Positions 13,742-24,900 of a DNA stretch of 60,000 bases are shown one piece after another. The stretch's first letter is position 1, and each line of letters begins with the position of its first letter. Under the pieces are notes generated by a model. That model was not told where the DNA came from. It was given only the letters and a program-made list of their open reading frames with translations, and did no database searches. Origin of the DNA: Apostichopus japonicus. Taxonomy: Eukaryota; Echinodermata; Holothuroidea; Aspidochirotida; Stichopodidae. The stretch covers positions 11,989,917 to 12,049,916 of the forward strand of contig NC_092571.1 in NCBI RefSeq assembly GCF_037975245.1, in the 5' to 3' direction. The position numbers were made by a program, and so were the translations under genes.

Positions 13742-15047
13742 CAGTGGCGTAGCCAAGGGGGCGTGGGGGGGGGGGCGACAGCCCCTCATGAAAGCTTGTC
13801 GCCCCCAGTCGCCCCCCACTGGGATTTTGGGTGTCGAAAAAAAATTACATGTGCGAAAATATATCATTGGTCTGAATGGTTTCGAATCTCTATGATGACC
13901 ACTCATGAACGACCCTTCGACCGCGGACCGGCAGTAGGCTATAGTTTCTGAAAAACCGGACGTGAAATAGCGCATAGGCCGGTTTGTCACTTCTTGGACG
14001 TACCCTGATGCTCTTAAAACCGCTAATAAAAACAAATTTTCAAGAAAGGAGACAAAACTGTCGCTGAGAATCAGTCTATCACAACTTTAATAATGTTCAG
14101 ACGCAATCTTTGATCATGTCAGTTTGACATATTGTTCGGTCATTCAGTATGTTACTTGACTGAAAGCCCAGTCAATCTTTCCTTATTTTCCACGCGCAAT
14201 TTGCAGATTTGTCGAAAAATGTCAATGCCGGTGTCAAACTCACAATTTTGTGATATGACTCCCAGGACGGCAAGTCGAGAAACTCACATGCAGTCGCGGC
14301 GGATAGCTTTCTTCGCCTATAGTATGTCTGGACATTTTGGGGCATCGTTCCTATAGGCCTATATCTGAGTCCCTGGGGTCATTCCTTGACCGACTTGATG
14401 CAATATAATGTGCCCATTTCGAAGTAAATGTATTCACAGATGGTTAGTTGCCATTGGTTTGAACAAATGAGGGGTATTCTATCCTGAAACATAGAGCAAA
14501 ATGGGGTTGGGGTTTCCAGTTCGCCGCATCATTTGTCAACTTGCACTGGGTTCTAATGTAGATGTCAATTGGAATCACTAATAACAGAAATAATCCACCA
14601 AAAATTAAGGCCGCATGAACTTTATTGCAGATTTCCTGAGTGACGAATTTGTAATTTTCTCCCGAAATCACGCAACTAGATGGCTGCTATCCAGCCTGGC
14701 AAGTGCCATCTCCAGCGATCTGGCAGATATAGAAATCTGAAATTTTCTTGGTACGCTGCTCGCCAACCGATGGTGGCGCTCCGCTTAGATAGTACTTGCG
14801 GCCGGAATACTCGAATCGATTACGTCCCCCCCCCCCCACGTTTCAAATCCGATTGACGCCCCTGCTTACAAGGCTTGGGAAGTGTCATTTCCGACGATCT
14901 AGGCGGCCTTTTTAGCTAAAAATTTCGGTACGCTGCGCACCAACCCATGGTGGCGCTCTGCTTACATAGTAACAAGACGCCCTCCCAGGAAATGGTCAAG
15001 CCCCCCCCCAGCGCCCCCCACTGAAAAAAATCCTGGCTACGCCACTG
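13742..15047 (+). mobile_element. Non-autonomous hAT-like transposon, 1306 bp
   Basis: The termini are CAGTGGCGTAGCCAAGG at the left and the complement of CAGTGGCGTAGCCAGGA at the right, flanked by the 8-bp duplication GTGATGTT on both sides. CAGTGGCG-type ends with an 8-bp duplication are typical of hAT elements. No transposase frame remains. Near the right end a roughly 100-bp module ('GTGCCATCTCCAGCGATCTG ... GGTGGCGCTC') occurs twice, at about 14693-14798 and 14870-14970. A short relative at 51391-51619 shares this module. Confidence 0.88.
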
Positions 15048-15055
15048 GTGATGTT
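15048..15055 (+). repeat. Right 8-bp target-site duplication GTGATGTT
   Basis: Exact match of 13734-13741. Confidence 0.85.
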
Positions 15056-15796
15056 TTAAGGGTTAGCTCATCCTGAAGGGGGGGGGGTTCATTCTTGCCA
15101 GGTCACGTGGGACAATCCCTATAGGTTCTTAGCTTCGTTTTACGTAGGTCTATATTATCTTTTCGGATGCTGCCTATTGGTGAATTAAGAATCACCGGTA
15201 AGAAGTTTAGGCATCTTAGTCCGGACGAATATGACTTTTCTTGATGCTACGATGGCCCAGTGATGAGGATGATGGAAAATTTCCAAATAATATCTAAAAA
15301 TTTCGCTTACTTTTCCTGACGGTGTCGACTTTTTCCTCATAAATTTGACTATTTTAGTCTTAATTTTCAACGTATTATACCGAATGTTTTATCTCAATTT
15401 TAATATTTCGACAATGAAGTACTCCAAATTAAGGCATTCTTATTTCGTCTGTATTTTCCAATTTTGGACTTTGTTCTGGAAACTTCGAACAATTACTGGT
15501 ATTACTCGCAATTACGGCTTTCATTAACAAAATTTCGACATTTTATCTCGAGCTTTTGGATTATCTCAAAATTCCAACTTTTTCTCAAGACATCTACTAT
15601 TTCCTCCAATATTATGATATGAATATTTCCATTTATTGATTGAAATTGCAATATTTAATCTCAGAAATTTGATTTTAACATAACAAGAATTATTGCAACT
15701 TTCCTTTGCTTCCCGAGCTACCGTAGTTATCCCTTCACCCAAAAGCATCATAACCTACCTAATATTAGTTATGTTACAATATAGGCTATGATATAA

Positions 15797-16020
15797 CCAG
15801 TGGCGTACTAAGCGGGGAGTGTAAGGGGTGGGGGTCCGCCCGGGTACCAGTCAGGGTTGGGTGCCATGCCACATATTGATCATACAATTAGTTCAAACAT
15901 TTGCCAAATATAGCACAATTTTGAATCCAAGCCACCTTACATTAAAAAATATTACCGCCTCCCAGTAGACCCCCCTCTCCTTCCCCAGGACAGCATACTC
16001 TTCACGGGGTGACAAAGGAA
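15797..16020 (+). mobile_element. hAT-like element fragment (CAGTGGCGTAC end only)
   Basis: It starts CAGTGGCGTACTAAG, like the left end of the 1.3-kb hAT-like element, and continues with G-rich then C-rich sequence. No matching right end or target duplication was found, so only a fragment is called. Confidence 0.4.
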
Positions 16021-18245
16021 GGATCCATTCTCAATCCCAGTCCACTTAAATCGAGACTGTGACCGCATAATTATGACGATTTATGTACTACGCATGATCA
16101 TGTTTTCCACGAGAACTTTTCAAATATGGTTTGAAGGCCACTCCATATATGATTGATATCTAGTTAGCGCTTTGTACTGTGCCCATGGATTAAAATTTGA
16201 TTTGGAAGCACAATTTTGAAATATCGCCCTCAGTTTCATCTTTTTCGCGCGCTGGCTTTTCGTGAAGTTTTGAAATCACGGACTATGTTCGCTCTTAGTT
16301 TAGTATTTTTTTCTTATTCATTTATCGTTATTATGTTAGTTTACATTGTTTACGATAAAACTTTTCACTTCTGCAGCGTTTTTCTTTATTGTATTGTTTT
16401 TAAAGTATTTTGTTAAGTTAAATCAAAGAGTAATTTTTTGTTGTTTTGAGAATTTTGTTTCATGTGCTTTAAGTGGATGAATTCTTTCTTCATTACATTT
16501 CTTTGCATGAATATGAAAGTGACTTTCTGCTCATAACAGTTGCTTATCGCCGTCTTTTTGCCTCGATGGCCGCCCATAAGTGTTGACACCAAAACGGATG
16601 TATGAGGTCTCAACAACGGCATCATTTTAATTGTCAGCATTTGCAAGAAACCGCAAAAAACATCTCTAGAGAAAATAAACATTGTAATAAAATAATATTA
16701 AAATTGACTCATATGTGGTTCCATGAGGTTAGATTGGTCTTTATCAAATATACAGTCTCTGTGAGCGGAAGGAACATTACGATTGCGAATCAGGATGGGT
16801 TTGTTTTTGCGTAGCTGTTTTGGAACTAATTCATCAGAAGTCTCAACGATGATGGTTGGTTGTAAACACCTGTTAATATTAGTGAAAACAATGAAGTCAT
16901 ATATTTGTGTGTATTTGTGGCGGGAGATCTTGTTACCTTGGAAACACAAAGATCAGCTTTCATTCAGAGATGTCACATATTCCATATTGATGCTCCCTTT
17001 TCACATTCTTTGGCAAGAATAGGACAACATATACACAAGGAAACTTAAACAAATGGCTGCTGTGTAGAGTTTCCTATTTTGATAATAAGGATAGCAGTCT
17101 CATTTACAAGACTTCAGGTTCTAGGTTCGGATTTATCATGGTCATGAACAAATTCCTGTTTTCACTAGAAAGAAGTGATCGTGTCCAACACGTCGCTGGT
17201 GGGAATATTCCACTATTTTATAGGGGTGCTTTGTAATTGTGTACAACACTTCACATTCCCTATTTTAATTTAGTGACTTAATAATATTTACATTATTCAT
17301 CCTTTCGCCTTTGCCAATCTTTAACCTTTGTTAAACTCAACGACCACCTATTTTCGAATGGTAACGTCCAATAAAACAAGCGTTCGCGAGTGGGACAAGA
17401 TCTGGATGAAGCCTAGCTATGTAATGTCTGTAAGGTTCTGTAATTCAAAATACAAGTTTAAAGGCATACAAGGTCAACTGCTTTGAAGAGCTAGGGATTT
17501 ACATCTATCATTCCCCCGTCGGATTCTTCCATTCTGTTTTACAGATTTACTGTAACTAAGAAATGTAAAGTGATATTCTCAATAATAATATTAAAACGAA
17601 AAAAGAAACAAAATGCCAGACTACTGTTCATATGTAGATATCTCTAACTAACATTTCATTAAGTAAATGACGGGTTTACGTGAAGATTCGCTCTCAAATT
17701 AAACTGCGGATGACAATACATAAAACCATAAATGGAAGAATCCAACCGGTGAAAGATACAACTTGATTCAAGAGTGTACCCTGAAAATGTGTCCACTGTC
17801 TCCAAGATGGAGTAAGTTTCCCCCAAATATTAGAGCCTTGTCTGCCAGAGACTTTAAAATGGGGGAGGGAAGGAGAGAGGGGGGGGGGAGGGGACACAGT
17901 GCTGCCTACCAAGACTTCCTACAACAATGGTCAGAACTTTCGTTCAGCTTGTTGAAGCTTGAGTAATATTCGGCGAAACTCTCATATTTGAATAATAACG
18001 TTTGGTTTGAAAAACAAAGACAAATTCTTCGTACTATTGTAATTCATGATTCTTAATTTGAAAAATTGGTTTATAACTGATTGCTTACTCATTATCAAAA
18101 CATTTATACCCCCCCCACCCCCTTTCTCTCTCACTGCCATTAAACAAATATGGAACAAAAGCAGTATGGAATTATTGATGACAGTGGTAATATTTGGATT
18201 ATGAAACATACAAAATGAAAACATAAACATATAAAATTGAAACGT
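16021..18245. other. No gene seen
   Basis: AT-rich sequence with several short open frames of 60-90 codons on both strands that overlap each other and lack splice or family evidence. A G-rich run lies at 17860-17893. Nothing else can be supported. Confidence 0.5.
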
Positions 18246-19160
18246 CTAAAAAAAAAAAAAATGATTTTCATTATTACAGCATCAATATCAAATGTTAATT
18301 TAAAAAGTAAAAAAAATGGATTTTCCTTATTACAGCATCAATATCAAATGTTAATTTAAATAGTAAAAAAAATGGATTTCATTATTACAGCATCAATATC
18401 AATTGTTAATTTAAAAAGTAAAAAAAATGGATTTTCATTATTACAGCATCAATATCAAATGTTAATTTAAAAAGTAAAAAAAAATGGATTTTCATTATTT
18501 CAGCATCAGTATCAATTGTTAATTTAAAAAGTAAAAAAAAAATGGATTTTCATTATTACAGCATCAATATCAAATGTTAATTTAAATAGTAAAAAAAATG
18601 GATTTTCATTATTACAGCATCAGTATCAATTGTTAATTTAAAAAGTAAAAAAAATGGATTTTCATTATTACAGCATCAATATCAAATGTTAATTTAAAAA
18701 GTAAAAAAAATGGATTTTCATTATTTCAGCACCAATATCAATTGTTAATTTAAAAAGTAAAAAAAAAATGATTGTCATTATTTCAGCATCAATATCAAAT
18801 GTTAATTAAAAAAGTAAAAAAAATGGATTTTCATTATTTCAGCATCAGTATCAATTCTTAATTTAAAAAGTGAGAAAAAATGATTTTCATTATTACAGCA
18901 TCAATATCAATTGTTAATTTAATAAGTATAAAAAATGGATTTTCATTATTTCAGCATCAGTATCAATTGTTAATTTAAAAAGTGAAAAAAATGATTTTCA
19001 TTATTACAGCATCAATATCAATTGTTAATTTAATAAGTAAAAAAAATGATTTTCATTATTTCAGCACCAATATCAATTGTTAATTTAAAAAGTAAAAAAA
19101 AATGATTTTCATTATTTCAGCATCAATATCAATTGTTAATTTAAAAAGTTAAAAAAAAAT
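18246..19160 (+). repeat. 56-bp minisatellite, 16 copies
   Basis: Tandem units of about 56 bp built as ATGGATTTTCATTATT(A/T)CAG, then CATCA(A/G)TATCAA(A/T)TG, then TTAATTTAAAAAGTAAAAAA. I count 16 units. Two types alternate for part of the array (CAATATCAAATG and CAGTATCAATTG), suggesting a higher-order dimer. Every unit carries a TTTCAG or TTACAG acceptor-like hexamer on the plus strand. No gene is known on that strand. Confidence 0.92.
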
Positions 19161-19161
19161 T

Positions 19162-20400
19162 CCCCAAAAGTCATAAAATGACAAGGAACAGAAGGAGAAG
19201 AAATATAAAAACCATGATCAGACTACTGTTACATGCATAATTTGTTACTGTTACGATATCATGACTGAAAACTTCAAACAAAAAGAAAATTGATTATGAT
19301 CATCAACTATCGCCAAATACCTCAAAGTTATAAAACAAATCAATTCCCCCCCACCAAATAAAATTCCAAACAGTGCTTTAGTAACCAGTGGGATTAAACA
19401 TCCCTCCCCCTCCTACACCCCACTATCTGGTTCATTCACAAACACTGAGGTTGATGAATTTGGGCAGAAGATTAATTAATCGTTTCTGACAAAGTCCAGG
19501 ATATTTCGGGGCAAGTATCGACAGATAAAACTGTTACCGAAACAGCAGTGCGCAGGAAAACATTCGTAATGAGTAAAGATTGCCTTCTTCAGCGACATTT
19601 TGGGATTTTGAAATACACAGAAGACTTTGTCCTTAATAAAAATAGCATTCATCAAAATTACTCTCCTGTACAAAGGACACCCTCTAACATCCATAGAAGA
19701 CTCAAGGACCTTCCAAGTCCTTTTGTGTTAGTTCCAGAAAACATATCCAAAGATTGCAAAGTTTTTTTCTTTTTGGGTTCCATTGTCATCGTTTGATTAG
19801 CGGAATAAACTCATATGTCTGGTCACATGTGGTTCTATATGCAAACCATCCACAACATTTGCTTGAAATTTAATATTAAGCAATAAGAAAGTTAAACCGG
19901 TTCTGTTGACAGTGACGTAGGTACCAATATCATAATTTGTCAGGGATACATTTTACGAAAAGTCACCCCAAGAAAGAACCTGGGCACGAAACCCCAAACA
20001 ACGGAACGACCGATCCGCTGCCCTCAACCCCAGTCCCCCTTGCATAGAGACTGTGACTGTGTGATCATTGTTGGGTGTGTAGTACGATTCCCGTAGAATG
20101 TGAACATAATGCTACACATGACAAGTTATCCCAGAGCAGACACACCTTGGAATGTTAAGACTTCACCGAGAAGGAATTTTTCAGCTTAGATCTTTCTAGA
20201 GGGCTTAAAATTTTACTCTTTAGCCTTATTTTATTTTTTGGCGATATTTTGTGCGTGCATATTTTGCATGTAGTTTATAGCTTTTTTTTGTGGTAAAATG
20301 TAAGGCATGAGGTAAGAAGTAAAACAATAAACCTCAAGCAAACTTAGATACCTCCAAACATCACTAAATAGTTGTTGAATAAACTGAATGAAAATAAAAT
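19162..20400. other. No gene seen
   Basis: Unassigned AT-rich sequence after the 56-bp array. CAGTGACGTAGGTACC near 19910 resembles a decayed hAT-like end. No coding evidence. Confidence 0.45.
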
Positions 20401-20419
20401 AAAACTGTTAGCAAACTGC

Positions 20420-20525
20420 TCATCCACCCACTAGAGGAGCCTGTGTAATAGAATGTGTAAAAGTAAAGTCGGCCTGACGTTTCGATCCTAGCAGGATCTT
20501 CTTCAGATGCTAAAGTGAGTGAAAG
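20420..20525 (-). mobile_element. Retroelement 3'-end fragment with hammerhead-like hairpin
   Basis: On the minus strand it reads CTGAAGA, a GATCC/GGATC stem with loop TGCTA, then GAAACG. CACATTCTA follows about 30 bp later. The same block occurs on the plus strand at 25021-25080, so this is a dispersed element. CUGANGA-stem-GAAA is the core of hammerhead ribozymes, known from Penelope-like elements. An extra A sits before the stem. Confidence 0.55.
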
Positions 20526-21700
20526 CGGAAAACTTTTGATAATTGCTGTATAATAAATGAATATTTAAAAAAAAATTGAAATAGAGTTGAAATTTTTGGT
20601 TTTGTCCAAATCATTCTTTGTTTTTTTTCCAAAGAATACTGGAGTCTTGACGGACGGATCAACATGAAGATATCCAAAGATGTAACATAGGATAGCTTAC
20701 GCTCAGTATAATGAAAGAAGAAGTTTTGGCACGACCTTCCTCTCGCCATTCATCGCAGCAGATAATCACCTTTAATCACAAGCTCGTTAACATCTGATCC
20801 ATTTCCGTCTCGTGGGTCTGACTATGTTTGCTCGATTTTGTTTCCGTTGTCACTGATCCAGGTTTCCGTCCCCAGCAGGTGAACCGACTGGCAAACTTTC
20901 TCAAAATTCGGTTTGGGATCACGAAAGCCTACGGGAGGAACGTTAGAGACCGACAGAAAACCGTTAAAACTCGGACATTTATCAAATAACGATAACCGTC
21001 TTATCCTTGGATCTTACAAACGATCATTATTGTCACTTTCCCCAGGCATTCGACACTCTGCCATACAGAACTTAACCGAATGGATTTTACTGATGTCAGC
21101 AACTCATAACGCAGACAGTCTCCACTGGGAAGAGAATTAACACTACAGAAAAGTGATACAAACTAAAGCAACGTTTTTTTTCCCTACTCGATCTCATCAA
21201 ATTTTAAACACCGGAATGAAACTACGCGCTGGAGCCCGATACAACACTGAGTAATTCGTCGGAGCTACGTGACGTATTAATGGAGTGTTAGATATAATAA
21301 TCGAAGAGCGCCTACGTACAGAAAGACAAAATACGTTCACAATTTCCTTTTTGCATAAAGGCAGAGGGCCTGATGTTTCAATCTTCTTCAATGATGAACT
21401 GGAACGAAAACGGTTTCAGGACTCGTTCAAATTAGACGAACGGAGAGACAACTAAATTGGACCAGTGAATAGAGTAGAAATAGTCAATGATAGAGATAAA
21501 ATAACTTGGGTGACGCAAGGGCCACAGAGATAAACTGTGCAGAAGGGTGTCAAAATGTGGGTTAATTAGGGATTAGGTGAATGGGGGGGGGTAAAATGGG
21601 GGGATTAGGAAAGAAATAACAAGTGAGTGTTGTGGAAGGGCAGAAAGTGTGATGAAGAGTAGAGGGTGAATGGAGGAAGGCATAGAGGAGGGGGGGGGTG
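20526..21700. other. No gene seen; likely old repeat sequence
   Basis: Short overlapping open frames on both strands (20913-21140 plus, 21197-21391 minus) without recognisable domains. Composition is more GC-balanced than the surroundings, as in repeat-derived DNA. G-rich runs occur at 21583-21604 and 21689-21700. Confidence 0.45.
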
Positions 21701-21707
21701 GATTTCT

Positions 21708-21740
21708 TTATTGGATGTTTGAGACCATCAATGTCAGGCC
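21708..21740 (-). CDS. Possible terminal exon of ATP13A (10 residues)
   Basis: After a good acceptor (GATTTCAG) the phase-0 frame reads GLTLMVSNIQ and a stop. The stop overlaps an AATAAA sequence at 21707-21712. It fits the phase of the preceding exon. It lacks the charged tail usual in P5B proteins and would make a very short last exon, so this may be chance. The true tail may lie further left. Confidence 0.25.
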   Translation of the reverse strand, partial: GLTLMVSNIQ

Positions 21741-21861
21741 CTGAAATCATTTACATTTATCTACACAGGCTTTTGGCAGTAGATGAGCAGTCTTTGTTAA
21801 CAGTTCTTACTCTCTGTCATAAGTCAACTGAAATGATATCATATTTTTGGAGCTACCTTAC

Positions 21862-21945
21862 CTCTATCAAGTAGGAAAGTAAGGCATTCATTCCAGCCAG
21901 CAGCAGAAGGGAAGCTCTGAATCTCCAATCTGGAATGGCAACGAG
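21862..21945 (-). CDS. ATP13A: ATP13A exon 27 (M10), last confident exon
   Basis: 84 bp, phase 0 at both ends, acceptor TTGCAG, donor GTAAGG. It encodes [20 protein letters not shown] followed by ALLSYLIE. It aligns with 'xxxxPxxWRxxLLxxVLxNxxxSxxxE' of relatives, the final helix. A C-terminal tail exon should follow but no convincing one was found. Confidence 0.9.
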
Positions 21946-24900
21946 CTGCAAAAAGACAACAATAACAACATAAAGTGTCAACATATGACAACATAAGTAA
22001 AAACCTAAAACTGGTAATGATGAATATGTAAGACTGTCAGACTATGCCTCAGTTTATGTAACTATCCTATTTACATGACTTAGATAGCAGTATTACAATG
22101 AGTTGGAGGGGGAGGAGTAGGGAGGGAGTGGAGGTGTAGGGATGGAGGGGGAGGAGTAGGAGTAGGGATGGAGGGGAGAAGTAGGAGTAGGGAGGGAGGG
22201 GGAGGTATGGAGGGGGAGGAGTAGGGATGGTGGGGAGGAATAGGGATGGAGGGGGAGGAGTAGGGATGGTGGGGAAGAGGAGGGATGGTGGGGAGGAGTA
22301 GGGATGGAGGAGGAGGAGTAGGGATGGAGGCGGGAACAGGGATGGAGGGGAGGAGTAGGGAGGGGGAGGAGTAGGGAGGGAGGGGGAGGAGTAGGGAGGA
22401 GGGGGAGGAGTAAGGATGGAGGGGGAGGAGTAAAGATGGAGGGGGAGGAGTAGGGATGGAGGGGGGGAGTATGGAGGGAGGGAGAGGAGTAGGGATGGAG
22501 GGGAAGGAGTAGGGTGGAGGGGGGGACAGGGATGGAGGGGGGTGGAGTTCTCATCCATGTGATTCCTAATATGACCTTCCACTGAAAAAGAAATAGTTAC
22601 ACAAAAATAATAATAGAAAAAAAAAGATAAAAAAATTAGTACGTACACAAAAATATCAAAATGCTAACAATACAAAGAAATAAGAGAGAGAAAGGAAGAA
22701 AAATAAAAAAGAACCTATGATGGGTACTAGATGAACAAAGGTAATTTGTGACAATACATGGTAAGATATGTATTAACACTCATACCGATAGTTCCAGGGG
22801 TGGGGGTGCTTTTACGAAGAACAAGTATACATAAAGTTGAGAGAATATTCAAATGTTCTTTGAAATGGTTGTGGAAAACAAAATTAACCTATTGAGGCAA
22901 TCATCCAGTTTATGCACGGTGGTTCTGAAGGGACAGACGATCTGTAGCCTTTAGCATGTTAGTGTAACGATACAAATCAACAAATTTGTATAGTTCAGTC
23001 CAGTCAGTTGAAGAATTACGCCAGTCTTACATCTTGACGAAAATGTGATCAAATTGTCGAGTGGCTGCATCGCACGTAACCTCGACGACTTGTCCAAAAA
23101 ATATGACAATGAATAATCAAAATTATTTTAGTTGCACTAAACTTGACAACACATTACAAAAATATTCTACAAGATGTCTGTAACTTCAGGACCACCCTAT
23201 TTGTGGATGGGTCTGCCAACAATATTGATCATAACAAAAAGACAGTTAGTAGTAGTGTCTGTATACCTGAAATACAGTGAGTAGCCACTCAAACGGCCAA
23301 CAGATCATAACAAAGGACACAGCAATGAGACAGATGACCGCTACCATGTACAGGCCTGTAAAGGAGAAAGTATATGAAAGGTAGGGTATGTATGTATGTA
23401 TGTATATTGGTATGTATTTTAGATCCTCCGGCAAGCAGGAACTCGCGAAGAAGCCTCATTGGCTTATCAAAGCCGCAAGCTGACCGAAGTCAGTCTCTTA
23501 CATTCATATTTAACGTCCATGATTATGAATTGTCAACAACTCTGTAACTGGACGACATACATTAACCTTGGAGTGACTCGAACTGGGGACCTTATGATTG
23601 GAAGGCACCGGCGTTAACCACTGAGCTAAAACTCCTAGAGCTGACACTCCTAGAGCTAACACTCCTAGCTAACACCAGCTAACACTCCTTGATAACCATA
23701 TGTAATCTGTAACCATATGTAATCTGTAACCATATGTAATCTGAAGAAAGGTAGATGAGTTGTCATGATCCTTTGGGAAGGGTTTTAGTGGGGGGGGTTC
23801 CCCTACCCTTTAAGGGGAAACAATGTTTGCATACAGCTGCAAGAAAATGGTACCAGATTTGAAGTGGAAAAAAAGAAGTTAAAAAGCAATCAGAATTGTT
23901 GACTGAAGGTAGGGTATGTATGTATGTATGTATTTTAGATCCTCCTGCAAGCAGGAACTTGCGAAGAAGCCTCATTGGCTTATCAAGGTGGCAAGCTGAC
24001 CAAAGTCAATCTCTTAGATTTATATTTAACGTCCATCATTATGAATTGTCAATTGTCAACAACTCTGTTACTGGACGACATACATTAATCTTGGGGTGAC
24101 TGGAACTAGGGACCTTATGATTGGAAGGCACTGGCGTTAACCACTGAGCTAACACTCCTTGATAACCATATGTAATCTGTAACCATATGTAATCTGTAAC
24201 CATATGTAATCTGTAACCATATGTAATCTGAAGAAAGGTAGATGAATTGTCATGACCTTTGGGAAGGGTTCTAGTGGGGAGGAGGGGAGGGGGTTCCCCT
24301 ACCCTTTGAGGGAAAACACATTTTTTGCATACAGCTGCGAGAAAATGGTACCAGATTTGAAGTTTAAAAGCAATCAGAATTGTTGAATGACTGTTGCTAT
24401 TGACAACTTGTGTTTCTGTGCTCAAATCATCATTGAGAAAGTTTTCCACTGTATTTATTACTAACTGTGTCTGAATTCTCTAATAAATCTGGACATATTT
24501 TTAAAATTGTCTAGGTCCATCTAAATGCTCACGTAAGATAGAATTAATGAAGACGTGCTACGGAAAATCCAGGCAAACGGTTTCCATGGTGAAAAGGAGA
24601 TGAGGAAAATCTCTGAGGTAATATTAAACAACCTGGATTATTCAGTGCATATTGTGTATTTCCAGATAGCCATGAGAAATAACATGAAACTGAAGATACG
24701 AAGGCATCATAGTTATCTAGCAGAAAAAATGCTATGGAGCTCTCTAGAAATGGTCACCATTATCAATGTTCACAGACGTAAAAATCCATAATGATAGAAT
24801 ATAAAACTAGTGAACTAAAAAAAAAAACCCTACCCCGTTCCCTTAATCCTCTCTTTGTCCCTCCACTGTTTATCTCCTACCTCTCCTCTTCCCCTGTTGC

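Larger units (their letters stand above)
23376..24394 (-). repeat. Tandem duplication of about 0.5 kb (two copies) containing a SINE
   Basis: The segments 23376-23904 and 23905-24394 are similar throughout. Each has a GGTAGGGTATGTATG tract, then a minus-strand SINE, then AACCATATGTAATCTGT repeats, then GGTTCCCCTACCCTTT and ATGGTACCAGATTTGAAGT. The duplication therefore happened after the SINE inserted. It lies in the intron after exon 25. Confidence 0.88.

Noticed and set aside
15797-16020. Complete hAT-like element
   Set aside because: Only the left-type end is present. No right end or 8-bp duplication was found.
22067-22648. 193- and 153-codon Pro/Ser-rich frames
   Set aside because: They follow the GGA minisatellite exactly and lie inside an ATP13A intron without splice support.
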